Shown piece after piece: positions 25,445 to 33,350 of a stretch of DNA of 64,000 bases (position 1 is the stretch's first letter; each line of letters begins with the position of its first letter). This DNA comes from JAFGDH01 sp964441265. Lineage in GTDB: Archaea > Aenigmatarchaeota > Aenigmatarchaeia > QMZP01 > QMZT01. The notes beneath the pieces are model-generated. The model was not told the origin of the DNA, searched no databases, and worked only from the letters and a program-made list of their open reading frames with translations. The position numbers and the translations under genes were made by a program. The stretch is from NCBI GenBank assembly GCA_964441265.1, contig CAYYKJ010000006.1, positions 23,752-87,751 on the forward strand, in the 5' to 3' direction.

Positions 25445-25945
25445 ATGTCTGACAAGTTCTACGTCGGAGAGACGAACGTCGGAAAGGGCCTTTTCGCAAA
25501 GAGGAAAATAAATGCGGGCGAGGAGATCCTGATATTCGAAGGGTCGGCAGTCACCAGCAAACAGGCCGAGAGACTGGACCTCGAAAAATACGGGAAGTCC
25601 ATGGGAAACGCCCTTCAGACAGGAAAGGACAGGTACATCTACCTGAAAGAGCCCGGGCGCATCGCGAACCACTCCTGCAACCCAAACGCGGGGATAAAGG
25701 ATGATATCAAACTGGTGGCCATAAGGGACATCCCGAAAGGAGAGGAGATAAGGTGGGACTATTCCACATCGATGGACGAGGATTACTGGACGATGAAATG
25801 CAGATGCGGCGAGAAGAACTGCCGCAGAGTCATAAAGGATTTCAAATATCTCCCGCGCGATCTTCGGGGAAGGTACCTGAGACTGGGAATCGTGCAGAGC
25901 TTCATCGTGAAACAGTATTCCAAGGGAAAATCGGCAGAAAAATAA
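25445..25945 (+). CDS. SET-domain protein lysine methyltransferase
   Basis: A 166-residue SAM-dependent lysine methyltransferase. Core motifs: KGLFAKRKINAGEEIL at the N-terminus, NHSCNPNAGI (catalytic NHSC) at about residues 76-85, GEEIRWDYS (final Tyr) at about 100-108, and a post-SET zinc motif CRCGEKNCR at about 121-129. Archaeal SET proteins are known to methylate DNA-associated proteins and ribosomal or other targets; the substrate here is unknown. It follows a lipoprotein gene directly and may be translationally coupled to it. Confidence 0.9.
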   Translation: MSDKFYVGETNVGKGLFAKRKINAGEEILIFEGSAVTSKQAERLDLEKYGKSMGNALQTGKDRYIYLKEPGRIANHSCNPNAGIKDDIKLVAIRDIPKGEEIRWDYSTSMDEDYWTMKCRCGEKNCRRVIKDFKYLPRDLRGRYLRLGIVQSFIVKQYSKGKSAEK

Positions 25946-25991
25946 TCGCATTTATATCCGCCCCCGCACAAATATTATATCGGAGGGCGGC

Positions 25992-26165
25992 ATGAACTGG
26001 CAAAACTTCATATGGCTCCTGGCGGCGATCCTCATCGTGATAATCTTCATATGGTACTTCCTTCTGCCTCACCTCGTTTTGCTGGGATGGACACTGCTCG
26101 GTCTGCTCATACTGGTCTTCCTGGTCTGGCTTTTCTACAGAATATTCATACGGGTCAGGATATGA
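25992..26165 (+). CDS. small membrane protein with two helices (57 aa)
   Basis: A 57-residue, almost entirely hydrophobic peptide: MNWQNFIWLLAAILIVIIFI and a second segment of similar length, with a basic C-terminus RIFIRVRI. A TATA element (ATTTATATCC) lies at about 25949-25958. Its stop overlaps the ATG of the downstream metallo-beta-lactamase/STT3-like lipoprotein (TGA shared with ATGATG), which indicates translational coupling and possibly joint function at the membrane. Confidence 0.6.
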   Translation: MNWQNFIWLLAAILIVIIFIWYFLLPHLVLLGWTLLGLLILVFLVWLFYRIFIRVRI

Positions 26166-27571
26166 TGAAGAGGGCTTTGTTGATCGCTCTGGTCCTTCTG
26201 GTGATGATTCCGAGCGGATGCGTCCGGGAGGATGGATCATCCGGACTGGTCAGGGTGTATTTTCCCGATATGAGGGAGGCCATATTGATAGAGACCCCGG
26301 AAGACAGGCATGTTCTCATAGACGCCGGCGAGGGAGACGAAATACTGGGATACCTCAGGAAGAAGGGTGTGGACAGGATAGATGTGGCGGTTCTGACCCA
26401 TCCCCACGGGGACCATTACAGGGGATTCGTGCACATGATCGAGAGCGGGGACATAGAGATAGGGACGCTCTACCACAACAACGATCCCGGGGACGTTCCC
26501 GTCGACCCTGTAATAGCGGAATACATGGAGAAAAACCCTGAGAAAGTCCTCAAGGCGGGGGACAGCTTCGAGGTGGACGGGGTTTCCTTCGAGGTGATGT
26601 GGCCGGAGACCAGCGACCCGGAGGTTTTGGAAGGGAGGAACTCAAACGACAATTCCATAGTCATGATGGCCAGCTACGGGAGGATAGACATTCTTCTCAC
26701 GGGCGACTGCGCAGCCGGATGCGTGGAGGGGCTCATGGATTCGGAGTATGATCTGAGAGCGGACGTGCTGAAGCTGGGGCACCACGGCGATCCGCAGTCA
26801 TCTCCTCAGGAATTCCTGGATGCGGTCAGTCCCGGAATGCTCTGGTTATCTTTCGCGGGTCCCGTGCCCGTGGACAGATATCTGGAAACCGGGGAGTTCT
26901 TCTCAACCTTCTCCAGCGGGGAGACGGTGATAATAACCGACGGCAACGCATACAACGTGAGAGTCGAAAAGAGAGATGAGGAAAGACTGCACATGCTCAA
27001 CGGAACCGTGTATTTCACCGTGGGAGGGGATAGATATTCCGGGAGCTTCAACAGACTCGTTCTGGGCGCCTGCGAATGGATGAAGGAGAACACGCCCGAA
27101 TCGGCGAGATTCCTGAACTGGTGGGATTACGGGCCCAGTATAATCGGATACGGGGAGAGGGACTCAGTAATATACGCACCTTCCAGGGAGATACTCGACA
27201 CCATCTCCAGATACGCCGGGATGTCGGAGGAAGAGCTGGAAAGCATTGAATGCCCCGGATGCATGGGCCATTCAGTGGTCAGGGACGTGGCCGTGGCGCT
27301 CACATCGGAGAATGCCTCGGAAACAGCGGAAATCATGGAAAAACACGGGGCCGAATATCTGCTCGTCACCAGCGGGGATACCCACTTCGCAAGCACCGTG
27401 TTCTCGGCGGCCGGCAGGGACGTATCCCGATACTTCGACATGGGGACCCTGGAGCCGCTTGAAGAGGCGAAGGATACCGTCATGTTCAGGGTGATCGAGG
27501 GCGAGGAAACAAAGGGATTCACCGAGGTATACAGCGATGGTTCGGCGAAGATACTGAAGACTGAGGATTGA
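26162..27571 (+). CDS. lipoprotein: metallo-beta-lactamase domain fused to an STT3/AglB-like WWDYG domain
   Basis: A 469-residue lipoprotein. Signal peptide with lipobox PSGC at about residues 17-20. Residues about 28-280 form a ComEC-like metallo-beta-lactamase fold: DAGEGD, LTHPHGDHYRGF (metal-binding HxHxDH), NDNSIVMMASYGRIDILLTGD and KLGHHG. Residues about 300-455 instead resemble the soluble domain of archaeal oligosaccharyltransferases: CEWMKENTPESARFLNWWDY with WWDYG at residues 320-324, a metal-loop-like cysteine pair CPGCMGH, and AEIMEKHGAEYLLVTSGD. The membrane catalytic part of STT3 is absent. Each half is recognisable; the combination is unusual. It overlaps the preceding 57-residue membrane protein gene. 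Confidence 0.8.
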   Translation: MMKRALLIALVLLVMIPSGCVREDGSSGLVRVYFPDMREAILIETPEDRHVLIDAGEGDEILGYLRKKGVDRIDVAVLTHPHGDHYRGFVHMIESGDIEIGTLYHNNDPGDVPVDPVIAEYMEKNPEKVLKAGDSFEVDGVSFEVMWPETSDPEVLEGRNSNDNSIVMMASYGRIDILLTGDCAAGCVEGLMDSEYDLRADVLKLGHHGDPQSSPQEFLDAVSPGMLWLSFAGPVPVDRYLETGEFFSTFSSGETVIITDGNAYNVRVEKRDEERLHMLNGTVYFTVGGDRYSGSFNRLVLGACEWMKENTPESARFLNWWDYGPSIIGYGERDSVIYAPSREILDTISRYAGMSEEELESIECPGCMGHSVVRDVAVALTSENASETAEIMEKHGAEYLLVTSGDTHFASTVFSAAGRDVSRYFDMGTLEPLEEAKDTVMFRVIEGEETKGFTEVYSDGSAKILKTED

Positions 27572-27623
27572 AAACAAAAAGAACAAGAAATAGCGTATAT
27601 TTTATCTGATTATGTCCCGCCCA

Positions 27624-27767
27624 TCAGAAACCCTTTTTCTTGGCGAAACATTCCCTGCAATAAACAGGCCTGCCTTCAGTGGGCTTGAAAGGAACTTCAC
27701 ATTCCTTGCCGCACTCTGCGCAAACTGCTTTGTGCATTTTTCTGGGACCACGATTGAAATCTCCCAT
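27624..27767 (-). CDS. CxxC zinc-ribbon protein (47 aa)
   Basis: A 47-residue protein: MGDFNRGPRKMHKAVCAECG, then KECEVPFKPTEGRPVYCREC and a basic end. The double C-x2-C-x2-C arrangement matches the small zinc-ribbon proteins found in many archaea and bacteria (often annotated as CxxC-x17-CxxC proteins). It probably binds zinc and RNA or a protein. Converges with the metallo-beta-lactamase gene 52 bases away. Confidence 0.8.
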   Translation of the reverse strand: MGDFNRGPRKMHKAVCAECGKECEVPFKPTEGRPVYCRECFAKKKGF

Positions 27768-28261
27768 ATCTATCTTTCCTCCATATTAACGCGTCTTTTT
27801 GCACGTCTATCTAACGAACGACAGAAGAAGTCTCTCTTCCCCTGCCATTTATCTTAACAATGAAGAGTTTAGCTTATAAGTGTGAAATCAGCGAAAAGAG
27901 GGCTTTTTTGGTGTTTTGGGCCGGATTTCCGGTGATTTATTCATAAAATCAATACCCGTCTACTTTTCTTCTAGTCCCATTTTCACGCTNNNNNNNNNNC
28001 CCCCCCCCCCCCACCCACCCAGAGGGGTCAAATTTCATAAACTCTCACTTTTTTGCATAAATTTTATTTTCTTAAATATATATACTTTAGTATATATTTT
28101 ATAAAATATAATATTTAATAAATATTATTGGATAAATATATTTTAAAATATATTTTTAATCATAATTTCAATTTCTCAACCCATGGTTTCCACTGGAGCT
28201 ATAACAGTGTTATATTTACTCTTATCGGGGCTCATGAGATGCCCTTAGTGATGCGTTTTTG
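27768..28261. other. gene-free region with a 10-N gap, poly-C run and AT-rich block
   Basis: 27990-27999 are N, followed by a run of C interrupted by two A-C repeats, which looks like a poorly resolved contig junction. Beyond it, 28060-28170 is extremely AT-rich. An ATAACAGTGTTAT palindrome lies at 28201-28213 and an inverted copy of the AAAAGTGAGA motif at 28043-28054. I see no supported gene. Base composition changes sharply across the N run. Confidence 0.7.
28201..28213. repeat. isolated ATAACAGTGTTAT palindrome
   Basis: Identical to the palindromes in the array at 29567-29719, but 1.35 kb away on the other side of the integrase and nuclease-like genes. It could mark the other end of the same element or a second operator. 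Confidence 0.6.
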
Positions 28262-28651
28262 TTATTCCCATTTAGTTTTACTAAATGCTTCTTGTACCAT
28301 TTTTCTAGTTTCTTCTAAAACATATTTCTTTTTTCTGTTTAACACCCAGTCCCAATTTTCTCCTTTTATTATTTTAAAAATTGTTACATTTTTACTAATT
28401 TCTTGTCTAGGTAATATCCATAATTCTGTGTTTGGTATTTCAAGATAGTCTATCGCTTTATCGATTCTACATGGTCCGCATTCCATCGCTATTTGCTGGT
28501 TTTCCTTTTTAGCAAGTATATCCACAATACCTCCACGTATCCATATTTCATACCCTTCAACATTGAATCCATTGTTTTCAAGAAGCTCAACGGCCATAGC
28601 TTTTAATTCTTTTTGTGGACCTTTAATTTTAGAAAAATTGTTTATTTTCAA
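28262..28651 (-). CDS. PD-(D/E)XK-like nuclease fold protein, key lysine not seen
   Basis: A 129-residue protein in the AT-rich island. The core reads ELLENNGFNVEGYEIWIRGG, then IVDILAKKENQQIAMECGPC, with the acidic residues of a restriction-endonuclease-like fold (Asp in VDIL, Glu in MECG), but the lysine expected two residues after the Glu is a glycine. Some archaeal families of this fold have the same E-x-G form. The following helix (RIDKAIDYL) and the C-terminal WDWVLNRKKKYVLEETRK are helical. It may be active, degenerate or a DNA-binding relic. Confidence 0.55.
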   Translation of the reverse strand: MKINNFSKIKGPQKELKAMAVELLENNGFNVEGYEIWIRGGIVDILAKKENQQIAMECGPCRIDKAIDYLEIPNTELWILPRQEISKNVTIFKIIKGENWDWVLNRKKKYVLEETRKMVQEAFSKTKWE

Positions 28652-28788
28652 TTCAATCTTTTCTATTTTTTCTTGATTTTAATTGCTTTTCGTTCATAAA
28701 ATGCCTTCACCCACACCTCATTCCATGGGTTCCAGTAGCGAGAATCTCCCTGATAAAATATTTCTTCTATATCTTTCGTTTTTTCACC

Positions 28789-29394
28789 TTATTTCTTATC
28801 CCAGCCACTTACCAAATCCCTTAATTCATCTGGTGAGAACTGCAAATAATGCGATGTAGTGGCCATATTCGCATGCGCCATATACATCTGCAATCTTCTT
28901 AGATCTTCTGCTGTTTTAACTCTTGTTTTTACCTGATGAACAGCAAAGCTATGACGCAGATGATGAGGATGCAGCTTCTTTATGCCTACGTACTCTATAC
29001 CCACTTGTTTCCCGAGCTTTCTCACAAGCTTGAATACACACTGCCTGGTAACCGGAAAGAGAAATCCGTTTTCTATTCCCTTTCTCACGCCCTTTAGGGT
29101 AACCTCCCCGTCAACATAAGCCCTCAAAAGACGCATTGTCCCTTCATCAACGGGCTTAAGTTCCTTCACGGGCCTCTTTCTCTTGAGGATGTTAAAAATG
29201 ATTTTGTTCTCTTCCCAAATTATGTCATCGACCCTCATGGCAAGAACTTCCGAAACCCTTCTCCCGCATCTGTACATAATCTGGAGAATTAACCTGTCCC
29301 TGAGATTTGTCGCGGCATCCAGGAGAAGATTCACTTTTTCTTCCGGGAGGTAACCCTTCAAATCCTTCATGGTTTGGGAGGCAAAATCTGTCAT
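28789..29394 (-). CDS. tyrosine recombinase/integrase, catalytic domain only
   Basis: A 201-residue site-specific recombinase of the phage-integrase family. Catalytic residues are present: Arg in YRCGRRVSEVLAM (about residue 46), Lys region RKRPVKELKP, HPHHLRHSFA (about 143-152), the second His in MYMAHANMATTSHY, and the tyrosine in HYLQF. The N-terminal core-binding (SAM-like) domain found in full-length XerC/D is missing, as in the short archaeal mobile-element integrases. TATA box TTTATATATAA (minus strand, about 29414-29425) gives a nearly leaderless transcript and is overlapped by GTTTACA repeats. A readthrough of the stop would continue for about 42 residues, which may be a decayed C-terminus. 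Confidence 0.85.
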   Translation of the reverse strand: MTDFASQTMKDLKGYLPEEKVNLLLDAATNLRDRLILQIMYRCGRRVSEVLAMRVDDIIWEENKIIFNILKRKRPVKELKPVDEGTMRLLRAYVDGEVTLKGVRKGIENGFLFPVTRQCVFKLVRKLGKQVGIEYVGIKKLHPHHLRHSFAVHQVKTRVKTAEDLRRLQMYMAHANMATTSHYLQFSPDELRDLVSGWDKK

Positions 29395-29403
29395 ATTTAA
29401 TTA

Positions 29404-29472
29404 GTTTACATTACTTATATATAAAGTTTACATTATATGAGCATTTGGTTTACAAAATGATGAATTGTAAAC
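29404..29472. repeat. GTTTACA repeats over the integrase promoter
   Basis: GTTTACA occurs in direct orientation at 29404-29410, 29426-29432 and 29448-29454 (22-base spacing, two helical turns) and inverted (TGTAAAC) at 29466-29472. The integrase TATA box lies between the first two copies, so a protein bound here should control recombinase expression, or the sites serve as arm-type binding sites for recombination. Confidence 0.75.
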
Positions 29473-29566
29473 CTCACGAAGGGAAGTTGTCGTTTTAGGG
29501 CGCATTTTCGTCCTCTGGGCTACCCCACGGAAAATGCAAAATTCAGGTGATCCATGGAGAAATTAT

Positions 29567-29743
29567 ATAACAGTGTTATAGTATAACGGTGTTATATTTT
29601 TTTGCCGGAATTCCCAAAAAGTGAGATTTGGCTGAAAATGAATATAACGGTGTTATGAATTTCTCGCAAATTTCCCACCGAAAACGAGATCCACAGGAAA
29701 ATTAATATAACAGTGTTATAATTTTAAGCCCAAAAGTGAGACT
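29567..29743. repeat. iteron-like array: ATAAC(A/G)GTGTTAT units of about 62 bp
   Basis: The palindrome ATAAC(A/G)GTGTTAT is found at 29567-29579, 29583-29595, 29644-29656 and 29707-29719. The last three are followed after about 20 bases by CCCAAAAAGTGAGATTT or a degenerate form (about 29613-29629, 29674-29690, 29728-29743), so each unit is about 61-63 bases. Further AAAAGTGAGACTT copies lie at 30272-30285 and, inverted, at 28043-28054. The array fills the gap between the winged-helix gene and the integrase, as plasmid iterons or an operator array would. Confidence 0.7.
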
Positions 29744-30103
29744 TCACTTCTTCTTCCTTTTTCTTTTCTTAGTCTTCTTCTCTTTCTTCCTAGGCTTGCC
29801 CTGCTTCTCGAACTTGTCCTCCACCTGAATGAGCTTCTTCTGCATCGCTTCCAGGTTATGGGCTATGTCCCACCCGTCATCCGTGAGCTCTACGGTCTTT
29901 ATCCTGCCCTGCTTTTCGAATTTGACTATGCCCATTTCCATCATTATGTTGAGAATCTTGACCGTATGAGAGTAGGTGCAATCGGCCTCTTTGGAGAGAA
30001 TAGTGGCGTATACGGGATCCTTGGCGGTTTTCAAAGATAGCATGACCCTTGCCGGTTTTTCCCGCAGAAACATGTCCTCAAGCGTAGCATCCCTTTTGGC
30101 CAT
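29744..30103 (-). CDS. winged-helix DNA-binding protein with basic tail
   Basis: A 119-residue protein. Residues about 15-80 form a MarR-like winged helix (ARVMLSLKTAKDPVYATILS, TYSHTVKILNIMMEMGIVKF as recognition helix, and a wing KTVELTDDGWDIAHNL). The last 20 residues are almost all Lys and Arg, suited to non-specific DNA contact. It lies next to, and is read toward, the repeat array at 29567-29743 and is the likely protein to bind it, as a repressor or plasmid-type initiator. Its 3' end overlaps the last AAAAGTGAGACTT element. Confidence 0.75.
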   Translation of the reverse strand: MAKRDATLEDMFLREKPARVMLSLKTAKDPVYATILSKEADCTYSHTVKILNIMMEMGIVKFEKQGRIKTVELTDDGWDIAHNLEAMQKKLIQVEDKFEKQGKPRKKEKKTKKRKRKKK

Positions 30104-30519
30104 AACAGAGATATGACACGCAGAAATATAAATGTTATGTATCTATTAAAATTATTACTTTTCAATAAATAAATCTTGATACATATTTTATAATAGATAT
30201 TTAGAATAAAATATATTTAATCATATATTTAATAAAATATATAAAATACAATATAATTAAATTTTCGCCCTAAAAAGTGAGACTTAATACCGGAAGTGAG
30301 CGAAATGCCTGGAGGGGGACCAGTAGGGCAGAAAGTCAGTAAAAACGATATACAGAGAGCCTAAAAAAATAAAATTCAGCGAAAAAGAGAGAAAAGAGAA
30401 CAAATACACCGGAATTAAAGTTTTGGGAGAGGAAAAAATTAAAAATCTGACCATCGTCTTTATTATAATACACAAAAGCGGGACCAGGGAAAATAGGAGA
30501 GGTATTAGTCACAGAAAAT
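30104..30519. other. AT-rich region without a supported gene
   Basis: Highly AT-rich from about 30130 to 30265, similar in character to 28060-28170, so the element carries AT-rich blocks on both sides. An AAAAAGTGAGACTT copy lies at 30272-30285. A 19-residue reading (ATG at 30305, MPGGGPVGQKVSKNDIQRA) is visible but too short to support. An AGGAGAG motif lies upstream of the ORF at 30520. Confidence 0.55.
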
Positions 30520-30810
30520 TTGGATCCGGACGGATTTTCGAGGGCATTCAAAAAAAGATACACAATAGAACCTGTTTCGAACTACACGTTCCAAGACACG
30601 AATCACCTTTATCGGGTAGAAAAGGAGGTGGAATGCTGGGTGTCCAGGGGAATAGAAATCAGCGCCAATGGGTCAGAAGATTTCATTAATACCATCAGAG
30701 AGGCGGAAAAAAGGTACAGTCATGGAGCGAAGACCCGGGGGACATTCTCAAAAGAAAAATGTACCCCGATATGCAGCTCGATTGAACCTTGGCACAAGAG
30801 TAAATTATAA
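30520..30810 (+). CDS. hypothetical protein (96 aa)
   Basis: Not recognised. A 96-residue soluble protein that must start at a TTG (30520), as no ATG or GTG is available in frame; a GGAGAGG motif lies about 18 bases upstream. Composition looks coding (VSNYTFQDTNHLYRVEKEVE), but the non-ATG start and the position at the edge of the AT-rich island lower confidence. Confidence 0.4.
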   Translation: MDPDGFSRAFKKRYTIEPVSNYTFQDTNHLYRVEKEVECWVSRGIEISANGSEDFINTIREAEKRYSHGAKTRGTFSKEKCTPICSSIEPWHKSKL

Positions 30811-30856
30811 ATGCCACGACCAAATATAATCATCGTTTTGAGGGACATGTGAAAAT

Positions 30857-31489
30857 ATGGGTGATCACGCAACAGCGCCGCTGGACATTAAGGTCAATTA
30901 CAACGAAAGAGCGGGGAAATACCAGATAACAGGATTATCATCGAGCCATACGGGAAACCCTAACTACATACACCAGGACGAATACAGAAGCCTCCGCAAG
31001 ACTATCAGGCAGTTAAAAAAGATCAGAAAAAGCTGCGGAGTGAATTCAGTGAAAATCTGCCGTGACCCTGCCCCGATTCTCGCCGAGGAGGACATAATGG
31101 TGGCAGCAGGGCTCCAGAAAAAGAAGAAAAGAAACCCATACGAAGGTGTCAAAAAAATCCATATCAGGCATGACAACAGAAGTCCGGAATTATTCATGGG
31201 ATTCACAGATGAGAAAAATCTAAAGAGATCCAGGGATATATTTCTCGGGAAAATGAAAAGCGTGACCTTTTACAACGGGGAAATCAGCCCTTGCGGAATC
31301 ATTTTCAACGACAGCATAAGAAAGATAAAGAGGCGCATAAAGAAGATCATCCGGGAAAACCCGGACATAGGCAGGCCCGTAATCGACCCGGACGTCCCGG
31401 GAAAATACGAAAACGCCATCAACAGCCTTTATGACAGGGAAACGGGAGGAGTGACCCCGCCACCGGGCTTCGAAATGAGAATCGATTGA
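30857..31489 (+). CDS. hypothetical basic protein (210 aa)
   Basis: Not recognised. A 210-residue, lysine- and arginine-rich protein without membrane segments. It has a long basic helix region (RSLRKTIRQLKKIRKSCGVN) and a second at about residues 150-172 (RKIKRRIKKIIRENPD), suggesting nucleic-acid contact. A TATA-like AAATTATAAATG lies at about 30803-30814. It ends 50 bases before the HerA start at 31540, but HerA has its own promoter. Confidence 0.6.
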   Translation: MGDHATAPLDIKVNYNERAGKYQITGLSSSHTGNPNYIHQDEYRSLRKTIRQLKKIRKSCGVNSVKICRDPAPILAEEDIMVAAGLQKKKKRNPYEGVKKIHIRHDNRSPELFMGFTDEKNLKRSRDIFLGKMKSVTFYNGEISPCGIIFNDSIRKIKRRIKKIIRENPDIGRPVIDPDVPGKYENAINSLYDRETGGVTPPPGFEMRID

Positions 31490-31539
31490 GATTGGGAAAA
31501 AACAATAATCTTTTATTTTATCCGCTTATAGTTATTGGT

Positions 31540-33045
31540 ATGAAGGAATACGGCACGGTGATCTCGAGCCCGGAAGGCCCATCCACCAGGAAATTCTCCT
31601 TCGTTATAAAGAAGGGCGAAATCGTTCACAGGAGCCAGTTCATACAGACTGCAGTCGAGGGTGGCGTGTTAATCGGCAGGGTGGCGGACGTTTTCAAGAC
31701 CAACCGGTACTTCATGAGGCCGGAATCGGTCGAGAAGTACGAGTCCGCGAAGCCCATGCAGGACATATTCCCAATAGACAACTGGGAATACCTGGTCGCG
31801 GAGGTCACGCCCCTGGGGGTTTACTCCAAGAAGGATAAATGCTTCCGGGAGGTGAGCTTCCCGCCATCCCCCGGGACAAAGGTATCAGAGCCCCGGCCGG
31901 ACACGCTGAACAGTTTCCTGGGGCTGGATCCGGAGGGCATGGACATAGGGACGCTCCCCCACCACGACACCAGGGTGAAGATAAACCTCACCAGGATGCT
32001 CCAGAAGCATCTCGCGATTCTTGCCATATCAGGCGCCGGGAAATCCTACCTGACCTCCGTGCTGATCGAGGAGCTGCTGAACAGGAAACCGGAGCAGGGA
32101 CAAGTGGCGACCGTGATCATAGACACCCACGGGGAATACAAGTCCTTCTCCGAGGATCCGAACTTCACGAAGATGGTCAACGTGATCCCCGCCTCGGAGA
32201 TAAGGATAGGCATGCCCAATCTTTCCCACCACCAGCTCTCAGAATTCCTCCCCAAGCTCTCCCCGGTTCAGGTCAGGGAGCTCTCCCGCCTGCTCAGGGA
32301 GATGAAGAGCAAAGCAAAACACTATTCCGTCTCCGAGATCATAGACCTGATAGAGAAGGACGAGAAGGTCAAGGCCTCCACCAAGGACGTGCTGATCTCC
32401 GTACTCCGGGAACTGGGAGAGACCGGCCTGTTCGGGGTCTCCGACCAACCAAATATAAGCGAGATAGCCGTCCAGGGAAAGGTGAGCATAATAGACCTCT
32501 CAGAAATGATACACACCTATTCCAAGCAGATGATAGTCACGCACATCGCAAGAAAGCTTTTCAGTTCCAGAAGGGCAGGGAAGATAGCCCCCTTCCTCCT
32601 TGTCCTGGAGGAGGCCCACCAGTTCGTTCCCGAGGGAAAGAGGAGCGAGCAGGCCATATCCAGGTCTGTGATGAGGACCATAGCGAGGGAAGGGAGGAAA
32701 TTCCACGCCTCCCTGTGCCTGATATCCCAGAGGCCAATAAGGCTGGACACCACCACACTCTCCCAGTGCAACACCCAGTTCATACTCAGGGTAACCAACC
32801 CCTACGACCTGGAACACATAGGGAAATCCTCGGAGGGAATCACCAGGGATGTCCTGAACCAGATATCCGGCCTGAGGGTGGGGACCGGGCTCATAGTCGG
32901 GGAATCGGTGAACTTCCCGATATTCGTCAAGATAAGGAACAGGCGCTCCAGGGAATCCAAGACAGGAACCCCATTAGAGAAGGCAGCGGTGGACTTCAGG
33001 AATTCCGCCCTCCAGAAGCAGAAGGATTCCAAGGCCTTCATGTGA
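31540..33045 (+). CDS. herA: HerA-like ATPase (HAS-barrel, DUF87)
   Basis: Hexameric DNA-pumping ATPase that normally acts with NurA and Mre11-Rad50 in end resection. A 501-residue protein. An N-terminal HAS-barrel is visible at about residues 1-110 (MKEYGTVISSPEGP, VLIGRVADVFKTNRY). The Walker A is SGAGKSYLTS with Lys168; the Walker B is LLVLEEAHQF at about residues 353-362. The arginine-containing sensor region RTIAREGRKFHASLCLISQR follows. The start at 31540 is preferred over 31486 because the preceding 18 residues lie over the promoter (TTTTATTTTATCC at about 31511). nurA is not in the window, whereas a Rad50-like gene lies at 41763. Confidence 0.9.
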   Translation: MKEYGTVISSPEGPSTRKFSFVIKKGEIVHRSQFIQTAVEGGVLIGRVADVFKTNRYFMRPESVEKYESAKPMQDIFPIDNWEYLVAEVTPLGVYSKKDKCFREVSFPPSPGTKVSEPRPDTLNSFLGLDPEGMDIGTLPHHDTRVKINLTRMLQKHLAILAISGAGKSYLTSVLIEELLNRKPEQGQVATVIIDTHGEYKSFSEDPNFTKMVNVIPASEIRIGMPNLSHHQLSEFLPKLSPVQVRELSRLLREMKSKAKHYSVSEIIDLIEKDEKVKASTKDVLISVLRELGETGLFGVSDQPNISEIAVQGKVSIIDLSEMIHTYSKQMIVTHIARKLFSSRRAGKIAPFLLVLEEAHQFVPEGKRSEQAISRSVMRTIAREGRKFHASLCLISQRPIRLDTTTLSQCNTQFILRVTNPYDLEHIGKSSEGITRDVLNQISGLRVGTGLIVGESVNFPIFVKIRNRRSRESKTGTPLEKAAVDFRNSALQKQKDSKAFM

Positions 33046-33047
33046 CC

Positions 33048-33218
33048 TCAGTCGCAGGGATATGAGAATTTAAATTCCTTTCCGGTTAAGTTATTGTACA
33101 GCACGGGAATTAATTTTTCCCCTCGGCCTTCTCGACCGGTAAAATATACAATATCAGGTATATCGTTTATTATCGGATCCACTCTAGTGTCGTCTATAGT
33201 GCCGGTCATTTTTTTCAT
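33048..33218 (-). CDS. small hypothetical protein (56 aa)
   Basis: A 56-residue reading from the ATG at 33218 (MKKMTGTIDDTRVDPIINDI, then DIVYFTGREGRGEKL). It starts just 130 bases from the divergent 79-residue protein and ends three bases from the herA stop. Composition is credible for a coding region; no family is recognised. Confidence 0.4.
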   Translation of the reverse strand: MKKMTGTIDDTRVDPIINDIPDIVYFTGREGRGEKLIPVLYNNLTGKEFKFSYPCD

Positions 33219-33350
33219 TTAGAATAACCGGCTAAAAACCTTTTTAATCCATCTTGTTCCCACAGCTTTACCCGAAAAAGGTAAGGTTTTGGAAGCACCC
33301 GGGGGAGGACAGAGATAAGCATAAAAGTGTATCTCCCTATAATATAGGTC

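Noticed and set aside
28001..28020. Poly-C run as a biological repeat
   Set aside because: Directly adjacent to an N gap and most simply a sequencing or assembly artefact.
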